NCBI RefSeq assembly: GCF_902168435.1
Contig: NZ_LR656164.1
Location: 248,001 to 312,000, forward strand
Direction of reading: 5' to 3'
Origin: Bacillus marasmi
GTDB taxonomy: Bacteria; Bacillota; Bacilli; Bacillales; Cytobacillaceae
Length of the DNA: 64,000 bases
Part shown: one piece after another, positions 22,440 to 32,425 of the stretch
How the letters are laid out: each line of letters begins with the position of its first letter
How positions within the stretch are numbered: position 1 is the stretch's first letter
Position numbers and translations under genes: made by a program
Notes under the pieces: generated by a model
Told to the model about the DNA's origin: nothing
Database searches by the model: none
Seen by the model: the letters and a program-made list of their open reading frames with translations, nothing else

Positions 22440-25353
22440 TTGATTGATTCAAGTGGGAAAAAAGAACGTTTCCAACTTTTGCTTCAGCAGCTCGAGATGA
22501 CCGAGGATGCAATTGTTCGGTATTTTGAAAATGCCCAGCTGCAAAAGGTTGTTGTTGAACGTGACACAGGTAAATATCATTTCCATTTTTTATTAGAAAA
22601 AATATTACCGGCGACGATTTATCAACTATTGGCTGCGAGATTACAAAGTACTTTTTCGTATATTGCAAAGACATCAACATTCTCTTTGCAAGTATTAGAC
22701 ACACAATACCAACCTGAAATTGCTCAGGAATATTGGAAGTTGTGTGTTCAAGAAATCGACGGTATGTCTCCCCCGATTCAAAAGCTTCTGCATGAGCAAA
22801 TGCCGAATGTCACCGGAAATAAGCTGACGATTAAAGTTCATAATGAGCCACAAGGACTTAGTATTAAGAATAAATATTCAAGTCTTATTTCTACCATCTA
22901 TCAATCCTTTGGTTTCCCCCAGCTAATGCTCGATACTGAGGTATCAAATGATGCATCCAAAGTGGAACAGTTCATGAAGCAAAAAGAAAAGGAAGACCAA
23001 GAAAAAGCATTGCTCGCACTTGTAGAAATGCAGAAAAAGGATAATGACAAGGATAAAGGTGGAGATACAGATCATAGCGGACCGCTTGTGGTAGGTCTAA
23101 CAATTAAACCTGATGCTGACTTCCGCAGGATTGAAGAAATTAACGAAGAAGAGCGCAGGATTGCGATTGAAGGATACGTATTTGCTGCAGAAACGAAGGA
23201 GTTACGCAGTGGAAGAACGCTGCTAACCTTTAAAATCACAGATTATTCTAGCTCGATAATGGTCAAAATGTTCTCCCGCGATAAGGAGGACGCTGCCCTG
23301 TTTGAACGTGTAAAAAAGGGAATGTGGTTAAAGGTACGAGGCAGTGTTCAAAATGATACATTTGTGCGTGACCTAGTCATGATTGGTAATGACCTAAATG
23401 AAATCAAGCCTGTTGAGCGAAAAGATACTTCTCCTGAGGATGAAAAACGGGTGGAGCTCCATCTTCATTCACCTATGAGTCAAATGGATGCCGTTACATC
23501 AGTAAGTGCGCTAGTTGCTCAGGCAAAAAAGTGGGGGCATAAGGCAATTGCTATAACAGACCATGCTGTTGCCCAATCGTTCCCGGAGGCATTCGGAGCT
23601 GGGAAGAAAAACGATGTCAAAATCTTGTATGGAGTTGAAGCGAATTTAGTCGATGATGGTGTACCGATTGCTTATAATCCGGCACATCGCCTGCTTGCTG
23701 AGGATACTTACGTTGTATTTGACGTAGAAACAACGGGACTTTCAGCGGTATATAATACAATTATTGAATTAGCAGCCGTGAAAATTCGGGGTGGAGAAAT
23801 TGTTGATCGGTTCGAATCGTTCGCAAATCCACATCACCCGCTATCTGCTACGACAATTAATCTTACTGGAATTACCGATGATTTGGTCCAAAATGCCCCA
23901 GAGGTAGGAGAGGTCATTCGTGATTTCCATGCATGGACTGAGGATGCAGTTCTAGTTGCACACAATGCATCGTTTGACATGGGCTTTTTAAATGTTGGTT
24001 ATAAAAAGATAGGATACGATAAAGCAACCAACCCTGTCATTGATACATTGGAGTTAGGACGATTCCTATATCCTGAGTTGAAAAACCATCGCTTAAACAC
24101 GCTTGCGAAAAAGTTCGATATTGAACTGACTCAACATCACAGAGCAATTTATGATGCTGAAGCAACTGGATATTTGCTCATAAAAATGTTAAAGGATGCC
24201 GCTGAAAAGGGTATCGAGTATCATGATCAGTTTAACGACAATATGGGGAAAGGGAATGCCTATCAGCGTGCCCGACCTTATCATTGTATTTTACTAGCCC
24301 AGACAGAGCTTGGTTTGAAAAATTTATTTAAGCTTATTTCTATCGCTCATATTGAATACTTTTATCGAGTACCGCGAATCCCAAGATCTGTCCTACAAAA
24401 ATATCGCGAAGGTATTTTAGTAGGGTCCGCTTGTGACAAAGGTGAGGTATTCGAAGGAATGATGCAAAAATCGCCTGACGAAGTGGAAGGAGTAGCAGCA
24501 TTTTACGATTATTTAGAGGTAATGCCAAAACCTGTATACGCTCCATTAATAGAAATGGAATTGGTTCAGGATGAGAAAGCTCTTGAGCAAATTATCGGAA
24601 ATATCGTTGCTTTAGGCGATAAGTTAGATATTCCTGTTGTTGCGACTGGAAATGTCCATTATCTAAATGAGAATGATAAAATTTACCGAAAAATCTTAAT
24701 CAACTCTCAAGGTGGCGCCAATCCGTTAAATCGTCATGAGCTACCAGACGTTCATTTTAGAACGACTAACGAGATGCTTGATGCTTTTTCCTTCCTTGGA
24801 AAAGAGAAAGCAAAAGAAATCGTCGTAACGAATACCAATAAAATCGCCGATATGATTGACGTGATTAAGCCGATTAAAGATGACTTATATACACCGAAAA
24901 TTGAAGGCGCCGATGAAGAAATGCGGGAAATGAGCTATGCGATGGCTCGCAAAATCTATGGTGATGAGCTTCCTGAAATTGTCGAAGCACGCTTAGAGAA
25001 AGAATTGAAAAGTATTATCGGACATGGATTTGCGGTTATTTATTTGATTTCCCATAAGCTTGTAAAGAAATCATTAGACGATGGTTATCTTGTTGGCTCG
25101 CGGGGATCTGTTGGTTCCTCCTTTGTCGCGACAATGACCGAAATTACCGAGGTAAACCCATTGCCGCCGCATTACGTTTGCCCATCATGTAAGCATTCTG
25201 AGTTTTTTAATGATGGTTCGGTTGGTTCTGGTTATGACCTACCAGATAAAGACTGCCCTAATTGTGGAGCAAAATATCGCAAGGATGGACAGGATATCCC
25301 GTTTGAAACCTTCCTAGGCTTCAAAGGAGACAAGGTACCCGATATTGATTTGA
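22440..25353 (+). CDS. polC: DNA polymerase III alpha subunit PolC, exon 1 (intron-split)
   Basis: PolC is the essential replicative DNA polymerase of Firmicutes. Exon 1 encodes the N-terminal domains and OB fold, a split PHP domain starting [15 protein letters not shown], and an inserted DEDDh proofreading exonuclease ([29 protein letters not shown]). A zinc-binding segment follows with CPSC and CPNC about 30 residues apart. It ends at the catalytic motif PDIDL: Asp968 and Asp970, then one base of codon 972. Without splicing, translation runs five codons into the intron (SVTRS) and stops at 25370, giving a 976-residue fragment. The start is TTG 22440, nine bases after GAGAGGAG. Joined to exon 2 the coding length is 4320 nt, 1439 residues, against 1437 in B. 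subtilis. Confidence 0.96.
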
Positions 25354-26083
25354 GTGTGACACGTTCTTAACTGAAAAGGTTAAGCACTAGTATTTGCTAG
25401 GAGAACTGCTATTTCGAAGTGTGGAATGATGGAGTAACGTCCAGAAACGCACTCACTGAAGCTACGGCAAGCGATGGAGATATTGCAAACATTAACATCG
25501 TTTGAAGCCCGTTAAAGTAGGCTGAAGTTCACCCTAACAGTACGGCTGAGGAAAGGGAGGTACAACCTTCTGTGAATGATAGGTCTGGTGTCTATAAAAT
25601 TCCTATGGTTAGAATCAGTAGAATCACTGGGACGAACCCTCGACTGACTTTTCGTGAATGTCACGTAGCAGAAATGTTACGGGGTCCGTATTAGGACTTC
25701 TGAGTGTGGATGAGTAAGCGTTTGGTTATGAAAATCCATATTGTGTTACAGGCACAATCAAGCTCAGCGGAATTTAGGGGGAACCTAAGGGAATATGTAC
25801 AGATAGAAATAGTGGAACGTGTGAAGCTCTCGACATAAGAGGATGTTGCAGTCTGAAGACGATGGTATGTGGAAAGGCAATTTGCTATAACACATTTTAT
25901 GAGAGTGGCAGTAGTGCCGTAGTACCGATGAAGAAATGCCGCTGATGACTGAATACCCAATAGGTCGGAGGATAAAACATTTCAGAGGGAAGGGCACAAG
26001 TCGTTAACGTTGAAATCAAACCTACAATAAGTCAGATTCGTGTATGACTAAAGAGAACGAAAACTTCGTAAAGGAGTGATTAG

Positions 26084-27910
26084 TTGGCTGACTTAATGAT
26101 TCAAAAGCTAAGAAATAACGAATATTTCGGCTTACAACCAATTTTCGATAATCTTTACGAACAGAGCAATAGTAGTCGCTATTTTACAGACATTTATAAG
26201 CTGATTATTTCCGAAGAAAATATTTTATTAGCCTTTCGAAACCTGAAAAGCAATACAGGCAGTAAAACGAAAGGTACAAACGGACATACGATTAAGCATT
26301 TAAATAAACTGGATGCCAATAAATTAGTTAGATTAACAAGGAAAAGACTTGAGAACTACTCACCACATACGGTTAGGAGATTATTCATTCCGAAGCCCAA
26401 TGGCAAGATGAGACCACTTGGGATTCCAACGATTGAAGATAGATTAATACAACAAATGTTCTTACAAGTGCTTGAACCGATTGTGGAAGCGAGGTTTCAT
26501 CCTCAAAGCTATGGATTCAGACCTAAAAGAAGCACACACGATGCATTAGCAAGATGCTATCACATGGTCAATCATAGTCATCAGCATTTCGTGGTTGATG
26601 TAGATATCAAGAGTTTTTTCGACAATGTGAATCACAAAAAACTAATAAGGCAGCTATGGACGATTGGAATAAGGGACAAGAGTGTTTTATCTATTATTAA
26701 AAAGATGCTTAAAGCTGAAATTACAGGTGAAGGCATTCCGAAAAAAGGGACTCCACAAGGCGGCATTTTATCTCCACTACTTGCCAATGTAGTGCTGAAC
26801 GAATTAGATTGGTGGGTTTCTAATCAGTGGGAAACAAAGCCGACTAGAGTACCTTATAAGCTGAAACGAAATAAAACGGATGCACTAAAAAAGACAAGGC
26901 TAAAGCCAATGTATCTGGTTAGATACGCAGATGATTTTAAAATATTCACAAACTCCTATGATAACGCTAGGAAGATTAAAATAGCGGTGGAAAAATGGCT
27001 CAAAGAAAGATTAGGGCTTGAAATAAGTGAAGAAAAAAGTAAAATCACTAATTTGCGAAAAAACGGTACAGATTTTTTAGGTATTCGATTTAGAGCCGTT
27101 CAAAAAGGAAATGCCAAAACAGGTTACATTGTAAATTCAAAAATGGACCCGAAATCAAAACAAAAAGTTCAAGAGGTCATAAGGCATCAGTTAGTAAAAC
27201 TTCGAAAATGTCCTACCCCAGAAAAAGTGATGAATTTCAATGCGAACATTCTTGGGTTGCATAACTATTACAAGATTGCGACAAGGATATCTCAAGACTT
27301 TAATGAGATAAGACACCAAGTTCATCCGAATATTAAATCGTTGATATTTAGAAATATATTCGTGAAAACGAAAGAAACAAACAATGTCATTGATAAATTT
27401 TATGGGGACTACAATTATCCAAGATTTAAAAGCAATGGATTGCTGGTATATCCTATCGAAGCGATTCGTCATGATATACGAGGACAGAGAAAACCTGATA
27501 TTACGATTTACAACGAGAATGACAGGTCCTCAATTCATAAAGATTTAAAACAAATGTCTGTTCGTGAAATTGAAATGTTTCGTAAGGGAATATTTAAAGC
27601 GAAAAGTGTATTGTATGAAAACAACCGCTTAAGCAAGTATGTGGCTCAAAAAGGATGTTGCGGTATAACAGGTGAACGTTTGACACCGCATAATGCAGTC
27701 TGCCACCATATTAAGCCGACAGGACAAGGCGGAAGTGATGAGTATGACAACTTGCTTATTATTAACAAGAAATATCATATGCTCATTCACGGTAAAGACC
27801 CGATTGCGAATAAAGATTACGTAAAACTGTTAGCTAAATTGGAAAAGAAAGCAATAACAAAGCTAAACAGGCTAAGAACGGAAGTAGGAAATCCAAAGCT
27901 TAGCCTATAA
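26084..27910 (+). CDS. Group II intron-encoded reverse transcriptase/maturase with HNH endonuclease
   Basis: The protein helps its own intron fold and splice and copies the spliced-in intron RNA into DNA at new sites. RT domain blocks are visible: RRLFIPKPNGKMRPLGIPT, QSYGFRPKRSTHDAL, VDIKSFFDNV, GTPQGGILSPLLANV and the active site YADD at residues 281-284. A thumb/maturase (X) region follows at about 340-500. The C-terminal HNH domain holds CHH at 540-542 and GGSDEYDNLLIINKKYH. No frameshift or stop interrupts its 608 residues. TTG 26084 follows AAAGGAG at seven bases. It is translated only from the intron RNA, in the same direction as polC. Confidence 0.95.
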   Translation: MADLMIQKLRNNEYFGLQPIFDNLYEQSNSSRYFTDIYKLIISEENILLAFRNLKSNTGSKTKGTNGHTIKHLNKLDANKLVRLTRKRLENYSPHTVRRLFIPKPNGKMRPLGIPTIEDRLIQQMFLQVLEPIVEARFHPQSYGFRPKRSTHDALARCYHMVNHSHQHFVVDVDIKSFFDNVNHKKLIRQLWTIGIRDKSVLSIIKKMLKAEITGEGIPKKGTPQGGILSPLLANVVLNELDWWVSNQWETKPTRVPYKLKRNKTDALKKTRLKPMYLVRYADDFKIFTNSYDNARKIKIAVEKWLKERLGLEISEEKSKITNLRKNGTDFLGIRFRAVQKGNAKTGYIVNSKMDPKSKQKVQEVIRHQLVKLRKCPTPEKVMNFNANILGLHNYYKIATRISQDFNEIRHQVHPNIKSLIFRNIFVKTKETNNVIDKFYGDYNYPRFKSNGLLVYPIEAIRHDIRGQRKPDITIYNENDRSSIHKDLKQMSVREIEMFRKGIFKAKSVLYENNRLSKYVAQKGCCGITGERLTPHNAVCHHIKPTGQGGSDEYDNLLIINKKYHMLIHGKDPIANKDYVKLLAKLEKKAITKLNRLRTEVGNPKLSL

Positions 27911-27933
27911 CCTTCAACAAAGTTAACGATGGA

Positions 27934-27968
27934 ACGCCGTGTGAGTGTGAAAGCCTCATGCACGGTGT
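27934..27968 (+). ncRNA. Group II intron domain V
   Basis: ACGCCGTG (27934-27941) pairs with CACGGTGT (27961-27968). A two-base bulge (TG) follows on the 3' side, then TGAG/CTCA and a GAAA tetraloop. This is the standard two-helix domain V with a CGC catalytic triad near its base. A domain VI stem (GATAG/CTATC, about 27989-28013) lies between it and the 3' splice site at 28017. Confidence 0.85.
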
Positions 27969-28017
27969 GGAGTGGGGGAAAAGCTCGAGATAGCATCAAA
28001 GGCTTACCTATCACTAT

Positions 28018-29423
28018 ACTTTTCCGGGGAGTACCAGCCGCGGGCTCACAATTATACAAAGGTTCTGTTTGGTGAAGAGTATGTATACCGTGCTGGTACG
28101 ATTGGTACGGTCGCAGATAAAACGGCCTTTGGTTATGTGAAAGCTTATCAGCAGGATAATAATCTGCAAATTCGCGGTGCTGAAATTGAACGACTAGCTT
28201 CAGGCTGCACAGGTGTTAAACGAACGACAGGACAACACCCTGGCGGTATCATCGTAATTCCGGATTATATGGATGTTTATGATTTCACACCAATTCAATT
28301 CCCGGCCGATGATCGAAATTCCGAATGGAAAACAACCCATTTTGACTTCCATTCCATCCATGATAACGTGCTTAAGCTAGATATACTCGGGCACGATGAT
28401 CCGACCGTCATTAGGATGCTTCAGGACTTGAGTGGCATCGATCCAAAGACGATACCGACTGACGATCCAGTCGTGATGAAAATCTTTAGCGGTACAGAAT
28501 CCCTTGGTGTAACGGAAGATCAAATCATGTGTAAAACTGGAACACTAGGAATTCCTGAATTCGGAACGCGCTTTGTAAGGCAAATGCTCGAGGACACAAA
28601 GCCAACTACTTTTTCTGAATTAGTTCAAATTTCGGGATTGTCGCATGGTACGGACGTTTGGCTTGGCAATGCCCAGGAATTGATCCATCAAAAAATATGT
28701 AATCTGAGCGAAGTTATTGGTTGTCGTGATGACATCATGGTTTATTTAATCTATCAAGGCTTAGAACCATCCTTCGCGTTTAAAATTATGGAATCGGTTC
28801 GTAAAGGTAAAGGCCTTTCTGATGAAATGGAAGAAGAAATGCGGAAAAATGAAGTGCCGGAATGGTACATCGATTCCTGCAAAAAAATCAAGTATATGTT
28901 CCCTAAGGCCCATGCCTCTGCCTATGTATTAATGGCCGTCAGAATTGCCTATTTTAAAGTTCATCATCCGCTGTTATACTACGCAGCATATTTTACCGTT
29001 CGTGCTGAAGATTTTGATTTGGACGCAATGGTTCGTGGGTCACAATCAATCAAAGCCAAAATAGAAGAAATTAATAATAAAGGTTTAGAAGCTTCAACTA
29101 AAGAAAAGAACTTACTAACAGTAATGGAACTAGCACTTGAAATGTGTGAACGCGGATTCTCATTTGCTAAGGTTGACCTTTATCGTTCAAGCGCCAACGA
29201 ATTTATCATTGATGGTAATAAGTTAATTCCACCATTTAATGCGATTCCAGGTCTTGGAACGAACGTGGCCTTCAATATTGTAAAAGCACGGGCAGATGGT
29301 GAATTTCTGTCCAAGGAAGACCTGCAACAAAGAGGTAAAGTATCAAAAACATTGATTGAATTCCTCGACAACCACGGTTGCTTAGAGGACTTACCTGACC
29401 AAAATCAGCTGTCGCTGTTTTAG
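28018..29423 (+). CDS. polC: DNA polymerase III alpha subunit PolC, exon 2
   Basis: Exon 2 supplies the rest of the PolC polymerase domain. Its first two bases complete codon 972 (Asn) and the protein continues [21 protein letters not shown]. Conserved segments include [75 protein letters not shown] and a helix-hairpin-helix near [15 protein letters not shown]. The C-terminus PDQNQLSLF is the beta-clamp binding motif. The reading frame extends upstream into the intron to 27972 by chance. The third catalytic aspartate is expected in this exon. Confidence 0.95.
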
Positions 29424-29474
29424 AAATACAATGAAGATGCAATACATTTATTTAATCTGAATGTTTGGTTTGCA

Positions 29475-29510
29475 AAAAGCACCCTCTAACTTTGGGGTGC
29501 TTTTGTTTTT
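29475..29510 (+). terminator. Intrinsic terminator of polC
   Basis: AAAAGCACCC pairs with GGGTGCTTTT around a ten-base loop, followed by GTTTTTT. Confidence 0.88.
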
Positions 29511-29570
29511 TATAAAAATAAAGACTGAAAAAAGTGCTGAATTTCTCGTTTATGCCTAGAATATGTCATC

Positions 29571-29985
29571 AATGATTGGAATTGAGTATTTATAAGGAGG
29601 GTAGCTCCGAAACCAAGCAATCAATGAGTGCGATTGAGTATTTAATTTCGAGAGTAGTGCGGAAACCAAGCAATCAATGAGTGCGATTGAGTACTTAATT
29701 TCGAGAGTAGTGCGGAAACCAAGCAATCAATGAGTGCGATTGAGTATTTAATTTCGAGAGTAGTACGAAAACCAAGCAATCAATGAGTGCGATTGAGTAT
29801 TTAATTTCGAGCGTAGTGAGAAAACCAAAGCATCAATAAGTGCTATTGAGTACTTAATTTTGAGCGTAGTGCGGATACCAAAGCATCAATGAGTGCGATT
29901 GAGTACTTAATTTCGAGCGTAGTACGAAAACCAAGCAATCAATCAGAGCTATTGAGTACTTAATTACAAGTGAGGCACCAAAACC
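29571..29985. repeat. Tandem array A2: 53-bp units
   Basis: ATTGAGTA recurs at 29581, 29633, 29686, 29739, 29792, 29845, 29898 and 29951, a spacing of 53 bp (52 for the first). A typical unit runs AACCAAGCAATCAATGAG, TGCGATTGAGTATTTAATTT, CGAGAGTAGTGCGGA. Each unit has an inverted repeat TCAAT, seven bases, ATTGA, preserved even in the divergent units at 29845 and 29951. The ATT-GAG...AATTTCGAG..GTGC part resembles array A1. There is no coding frame. The array sits between the polC terminator and the rimP promoter. Confidence 0.93.
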
Positions 29986-30119
29986 AAATCCTCAACAATG
30001 ATTGCTCCTTTGGGAATTTGTCTCGCTCTTCGCGACTCAACAAACCCTGTTACAGATGTAATTATTAGCAATAATCAGCTCAAATACCTTGACAAATATG
30101 GATTTAGCAATCTTTCCAT

Positions 30120-30148
30120 TTGCATAAAAAAATTGGTTATGGTATAGT
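30120..30148 (+). promoter_or_regulatory. Predicted promoter of the rimP-nusA-infB operon
   Basis: TTGCAT (30120-30125), a 17-bp spacer, and TATAGT (30143-30148) with TGG immediately before it (extended -10). It gives a leader of about 150 bases before rimP. Confidence 0.65.
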
Positions 30149-30183
30149 TTTAGTGGAAATACTTTAGATATACTCTCGCAAAC

Positions 30184-30210
30184 AAGAGTGGGGCAACCTA
30201 CTCTTTTCTT
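30184..30210 (+). promoter_or_regulatory. Terminator-like hairpin in the rimP-nusA leader
   Basis: AAGAGTGGG pairs with CCTACTCTT (nine pairs, one G-U) closing a GCAA tetraloop, followed by TTCTT. It begins about 30 bases after the predicted start site. A short interrupted U tract is what a weak, NusA-dependent terminator looks like. B. subtilis NusA is known to autoregulate by termination in this operon's leader, so the same control is likely here. Confidence 0.5.
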
Positions 30211-30305
30211 GTGTCTATATGTTTATTGATGGAAATTTATAGTTATTTAGGATTTTAATTCAAGTCCTTTTAGCACTTTTTTTCAAAGGAGGGATCATAT
30301 ATTTT

Positions 30306-30776
30306 ATGAGCAAAGTGGCTGAAGTTGTGGAAGCAATGGTTACCCCCATCTTAGCTGAAATCGGTTTAGAATTGGTTGATATTGAATACGTAAAAGAAGG
30401 AAGGGACTATTTCCTCCGCGTATTTATTGATAAAGAAAATGGTGTCGATATCGAGGAATGTGGGATTGTCAGTGAAAAATTAAGCGAAAAGCTCGATGAA
30501 GTTGATCCGATTCCACATAATTATTTTTTAGAGGTTTCTTCACCAGGAGCAGAAAGACCGCTTAAAAAAGATAAGGATTTTTCAAAGGCAATTGGCAAAA
30601 ATGTGTTTATCAAAACCTATGAACCAATCAACGGTGAAAAAGCTTTCGAAGGGCAATTAACTCATTTTGATGGTGAAACGGTAATCGTAGAAGTTAAGAT
30701 TAAAACTAGAAAGAAAAGTATTGAGATACCTTATGCAAAGATCGCAAATGCCCGTCTAGCTGTAACATTCTCCTAA
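30306..30776 (+). CDS. rimP: Ribosome maturation factor RimP
   Basis: RimP assists assembly of the 30S head. The N-terminal alpha/beta domain has [20 protein letters not shown], and [15 protein letters not shown] is the family signature; a C-terminal SH3-like barrel follows from about residue 85. Its length of 156 residues equals B. subtilis YlxS. ATG 30306 follows AAAGGAGG. It is the first gene of the nusA operon, separated from nusA by 225 bp containing a palindromic repeat. Confidence 0.95.
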   Translation: MSKVAEVVEAMVTPILAEIGLELVDIEYVKEGRDYFLRVFIDKENGVDIEECGIVSEKLSEKLDEVDPIPHNYFLEVSSPGAERPLKKDKDFSKAIGKNVFIKTYEPINGEKAFEGQLTHFDGETVIVEVKIKTRKKSIEIPYAKIANARLAVTFS

Positions 30777-30780
30777 GATG

Positions 30781-30898
30781 TCTAGCTCCGGCGGCTAGCC
30801 CCTCGAGGTCATAAGTCAATCCGTCAAGAAGGTAAAAGACAACCTTCTTGACGGCTCGTCTTATGCTTGTCGGGGCTGAGCGAGCCGCCTCCGCTTTT
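30781..30898. repeat. Palindromic intergenic element, copy 1 (rimP-nusA)
   Basis: The element begins TCTAGCTCCGGCGGCTAG and ends GAGCCGCCTCCGCTTTT. Its halves pair as an extended stem (CCCCTCGAGG... with CTTGTCGGGG; ATAAG with CTTAT). A central hairpin is perfect: CCGTCAAGAAGGT (30821-30833) with ACCTTCTTGACGG (30842-30854). I recall related TCTAGCTCC...CTTATGC...CGCTTTT elements as dispersed intergenic repeats in Bacillus genomes. It lies inside the operon, between rimP and nusA, so it must be transcribed. Confidence 0.85.
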
Positions 30899-31001
30899 CT
30901 AAGAGAAAAAGGGTGCGAACGACCATTTAATTTATAATAGGGTAAAAATTTTAACCGGAAATCAGAGATATTTTTATTAGTTTAAAGGGGGATACGCTCA
31001 A

Positions 31002-32126
31002 ATGAGCAGTGAATTGTTAGATGCTCTAACCTTGCTTGAAAAGGAGAAAGGCATTTCTCGGGATGTTTTGATTGATGCGATTGAAGCAGCCCTAGTATCC
31101 GCTTATCGCCGGAACTTTAATCAAGCACAAAACGTTCGGATTGATTTAAATCTTGAAACAGGCTCTATGCGGGTTTTTGCTCGTAAAGAAGTTGTTGAAG
31201 AAGTATTTGATCCACGCTTGGAAATTTCGATTGAGGAAGCACAACGGATTAATCCAAACTATCGCGAAGAAGACGTAGTTGAAATGGAAGTAACCCCGAA
31301 GGACTTTGGCCGAATTGCTGCCCAAACAGCGAAGCAAGTAGTAACACAACGCGTTCGTGAAGCAGAACGTGGAATTATTTATTCCGAGTTTATTGACCGT
31401 GAAGAAGACATTATGACAGGAATCGTTCAACGTCAAGATGCAAAGTTTATTTATGTTAGTCTTGGGAAAATCGAGGCGATTTTACCAGCCAATGAACAAA
31501 TGCCAAATGAACGCTATAAGCCGCATGATCGCATTAAAGTATTCATTACAAAGGTTGAAAAGACAACAAAAGGTCCGCAAATTTTCGTGTCACGTACACA
31601 TCCTGGTTTATTAAAGCGTCTATTTGAGATTGAAGTGCCAGAAATCTATGACGGAACAGTGGAAATTAAATCGGTTGCTCGTGAAGCAGGAGATCGCTCG
31701 AAAATCTCAGTTCATTCTGATAATACAGAGGTTGACCCAGTCGGTTCATGTGTTGGACCAAAGGGAACACGAGTTCAAGCTATTGTGAATGAGCTTAAGG
31801 GCGAAAAAATTGATATCGTAAAATGGTCCAATGATCCGGTTGTGTTTGTAGCAAATGCATTAAGCCCATCTAAAGTGCTTGACGTTATAGTTAATGAAGC
31901 AGACAAAGCAACTACAGTGGTCGTTCCAGATTATCAGCTTTCATTAGCGATTGGAAAAAGAGGCCAAAATGCTCGACTAGCTGCAAAATTAACCGGCTGG
32001 AAAATCGATATTAAATCCGAGACAGAAGCAAGAGAAAAAGGAATTTATCCGCGTGAAGAGGCGCTATTAACGTATACGCCAGACGACGATGATTCCGATT
32101 TTGATTTTGCGGATGATCTAGATTAA
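31002..32126 (+). CDS. nusA: Transcription termination/antitermination factor NusA
   Basis: NusA binds RNA polymerase and nascent RNA and promotes pausing and intrinsic termination. An N-terminal RNAP-binding domain (about 1-125) is followed by an S1 domain (about 135-200, IMTGIVQRQDAKFIYVSLG) and two KH domains (DPVGSCVGPKGTRVQ; LAIGKRGQNARLAAKLTGW). The acidic C-terminus (DDDDSDFDFADDLD) is short, and the E. coli-type AR repeats are absent, as usual in Firmicutes. It has 374 residues. ATG 31002 follows AAAGGGGG. Confidence 0.97.
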   Translation: MSSELLDALTLLEKEKGISRDVLIDAIEAALVSAYRRNFNQAQNVRIDLNLETGSMRVFARKEVVEEVFDPRLEISIEEAQRINPNYREEDVVEMEVTPKDFGRIAAQTAKQVVTQRVREAERGIIYSEFIDREEDIMTGIVQRQDAKFIYVSLGKIEAILPANEQMPNERYKPHDRIKVFITKVEKTTKGPQIFVSRTHPGLLKRLFEIEVPEIYDGTVEIKSVAREAGDRSKISVHSDNTEVDPVGSCVGPKGTRVQAIVNELKGEKIDIVKWSNDPVVFVANALSPSKVLDVIVNEADKATTVVVPDYQLSLAIGKRGQNARLAAKLTGWKIDIKSETEAREKGIYPREEALLTYTPDDDDSDFDFADDLD

Positions 32127-32143
32127 TAAAGAGGTGAATGATC

Positions 32144-32425
32144 GTGAACAAACCGAAAAAAGTTCCGATGCGAAAATGCATTGCGACTGGTGAAATGAAA
32201 CCAAAAAAAGAACTCGTTCGCATCGTTCGCTCAAAGGAAGGCGAAGTTTCAATTGACCCTACTGGCAAAAAATCAGGTCGGGGAGCTTATCTTTCAAAAG
32301 AAAAAGAAGCTGTATTATTAGCCAAGAAAAAAAATACTTTAGCCAATCATTTACAAGTTTCCATAGATGATTCTTTATATGATGAGTTACTAGATATGAT
32401 CGAGAAGGAGAAACGACTTTCCTAA
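32144..32425 (+). CDS. ylxR: YlxR/RnpM RNA-binding protein
   Basis: This is a small basic protein of the YlxR (DUF448) family, recently described in B. subtilis as a modulator of RNase P (RnpM). The signature is [20 protein letters not shown], followed by [16 protein letters not shown]. Start choice: ATG 32138 is in frame, but GTG 32144 is seven bases after GAGGTG and gives the family start [11 protein letters not shown] (93 residues). The stop overlaps the next ATG (TAATG), so ylxQ is translationally coupled. Confidence 0.92.
   Translation: MNKPKKVPMRKCIATGEMKPKKELVRIVRSKEGEVSIDPTGKKSGRGAYLSKEKEAVLLAKKKNTLANHLQVSIDDSLYDELLDMIEKEKRLS

Larger units (their letters stand above)
25354..28017 (+). 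mobile_element. Group II intron inside polC
   Basis: This is a 2664-bp retroelement inserted in phase 1 of codon 972. It begins GTGTGAC, matching the group II 5' consensus GUGYG, and ends ACTAT, matching the 3' AY. Removing it joins ...GATTTGA to ACTTTTCC..., which restores DIDLNFSGEYQ exactly as in other PolC proteins. The first ~730 bases have no gene and should hold ribozyme domains I-III. A reverse transcriptase/maturase with an HNH domain lies at 26084-27910 (domain IV), and domain V is at 27934-27968. All parts needed for splicing and mobility look intact. The endonuclease and start sequence fit an En-containing bacterial class (class B is my guess). Exon-binding sites were not identified with confidence. 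Confidence 0.95.

Noticed and set aside
27972-28017. GTG at 27972 as start of a separate downstream PolC protein
   Set aside because: The upstream 46 bases are intron domain VI and the 3' splice site. The frame continuity is chance, and exon joining gives the correct PolC sequence.
22440-29423. polC as a pseudogene broken by an insertion
   Set aside because: The insertion is a complete group II intron with exact boundaries; removal restores the frame and conserved residues. The gene is essential, so it is treated as functional.
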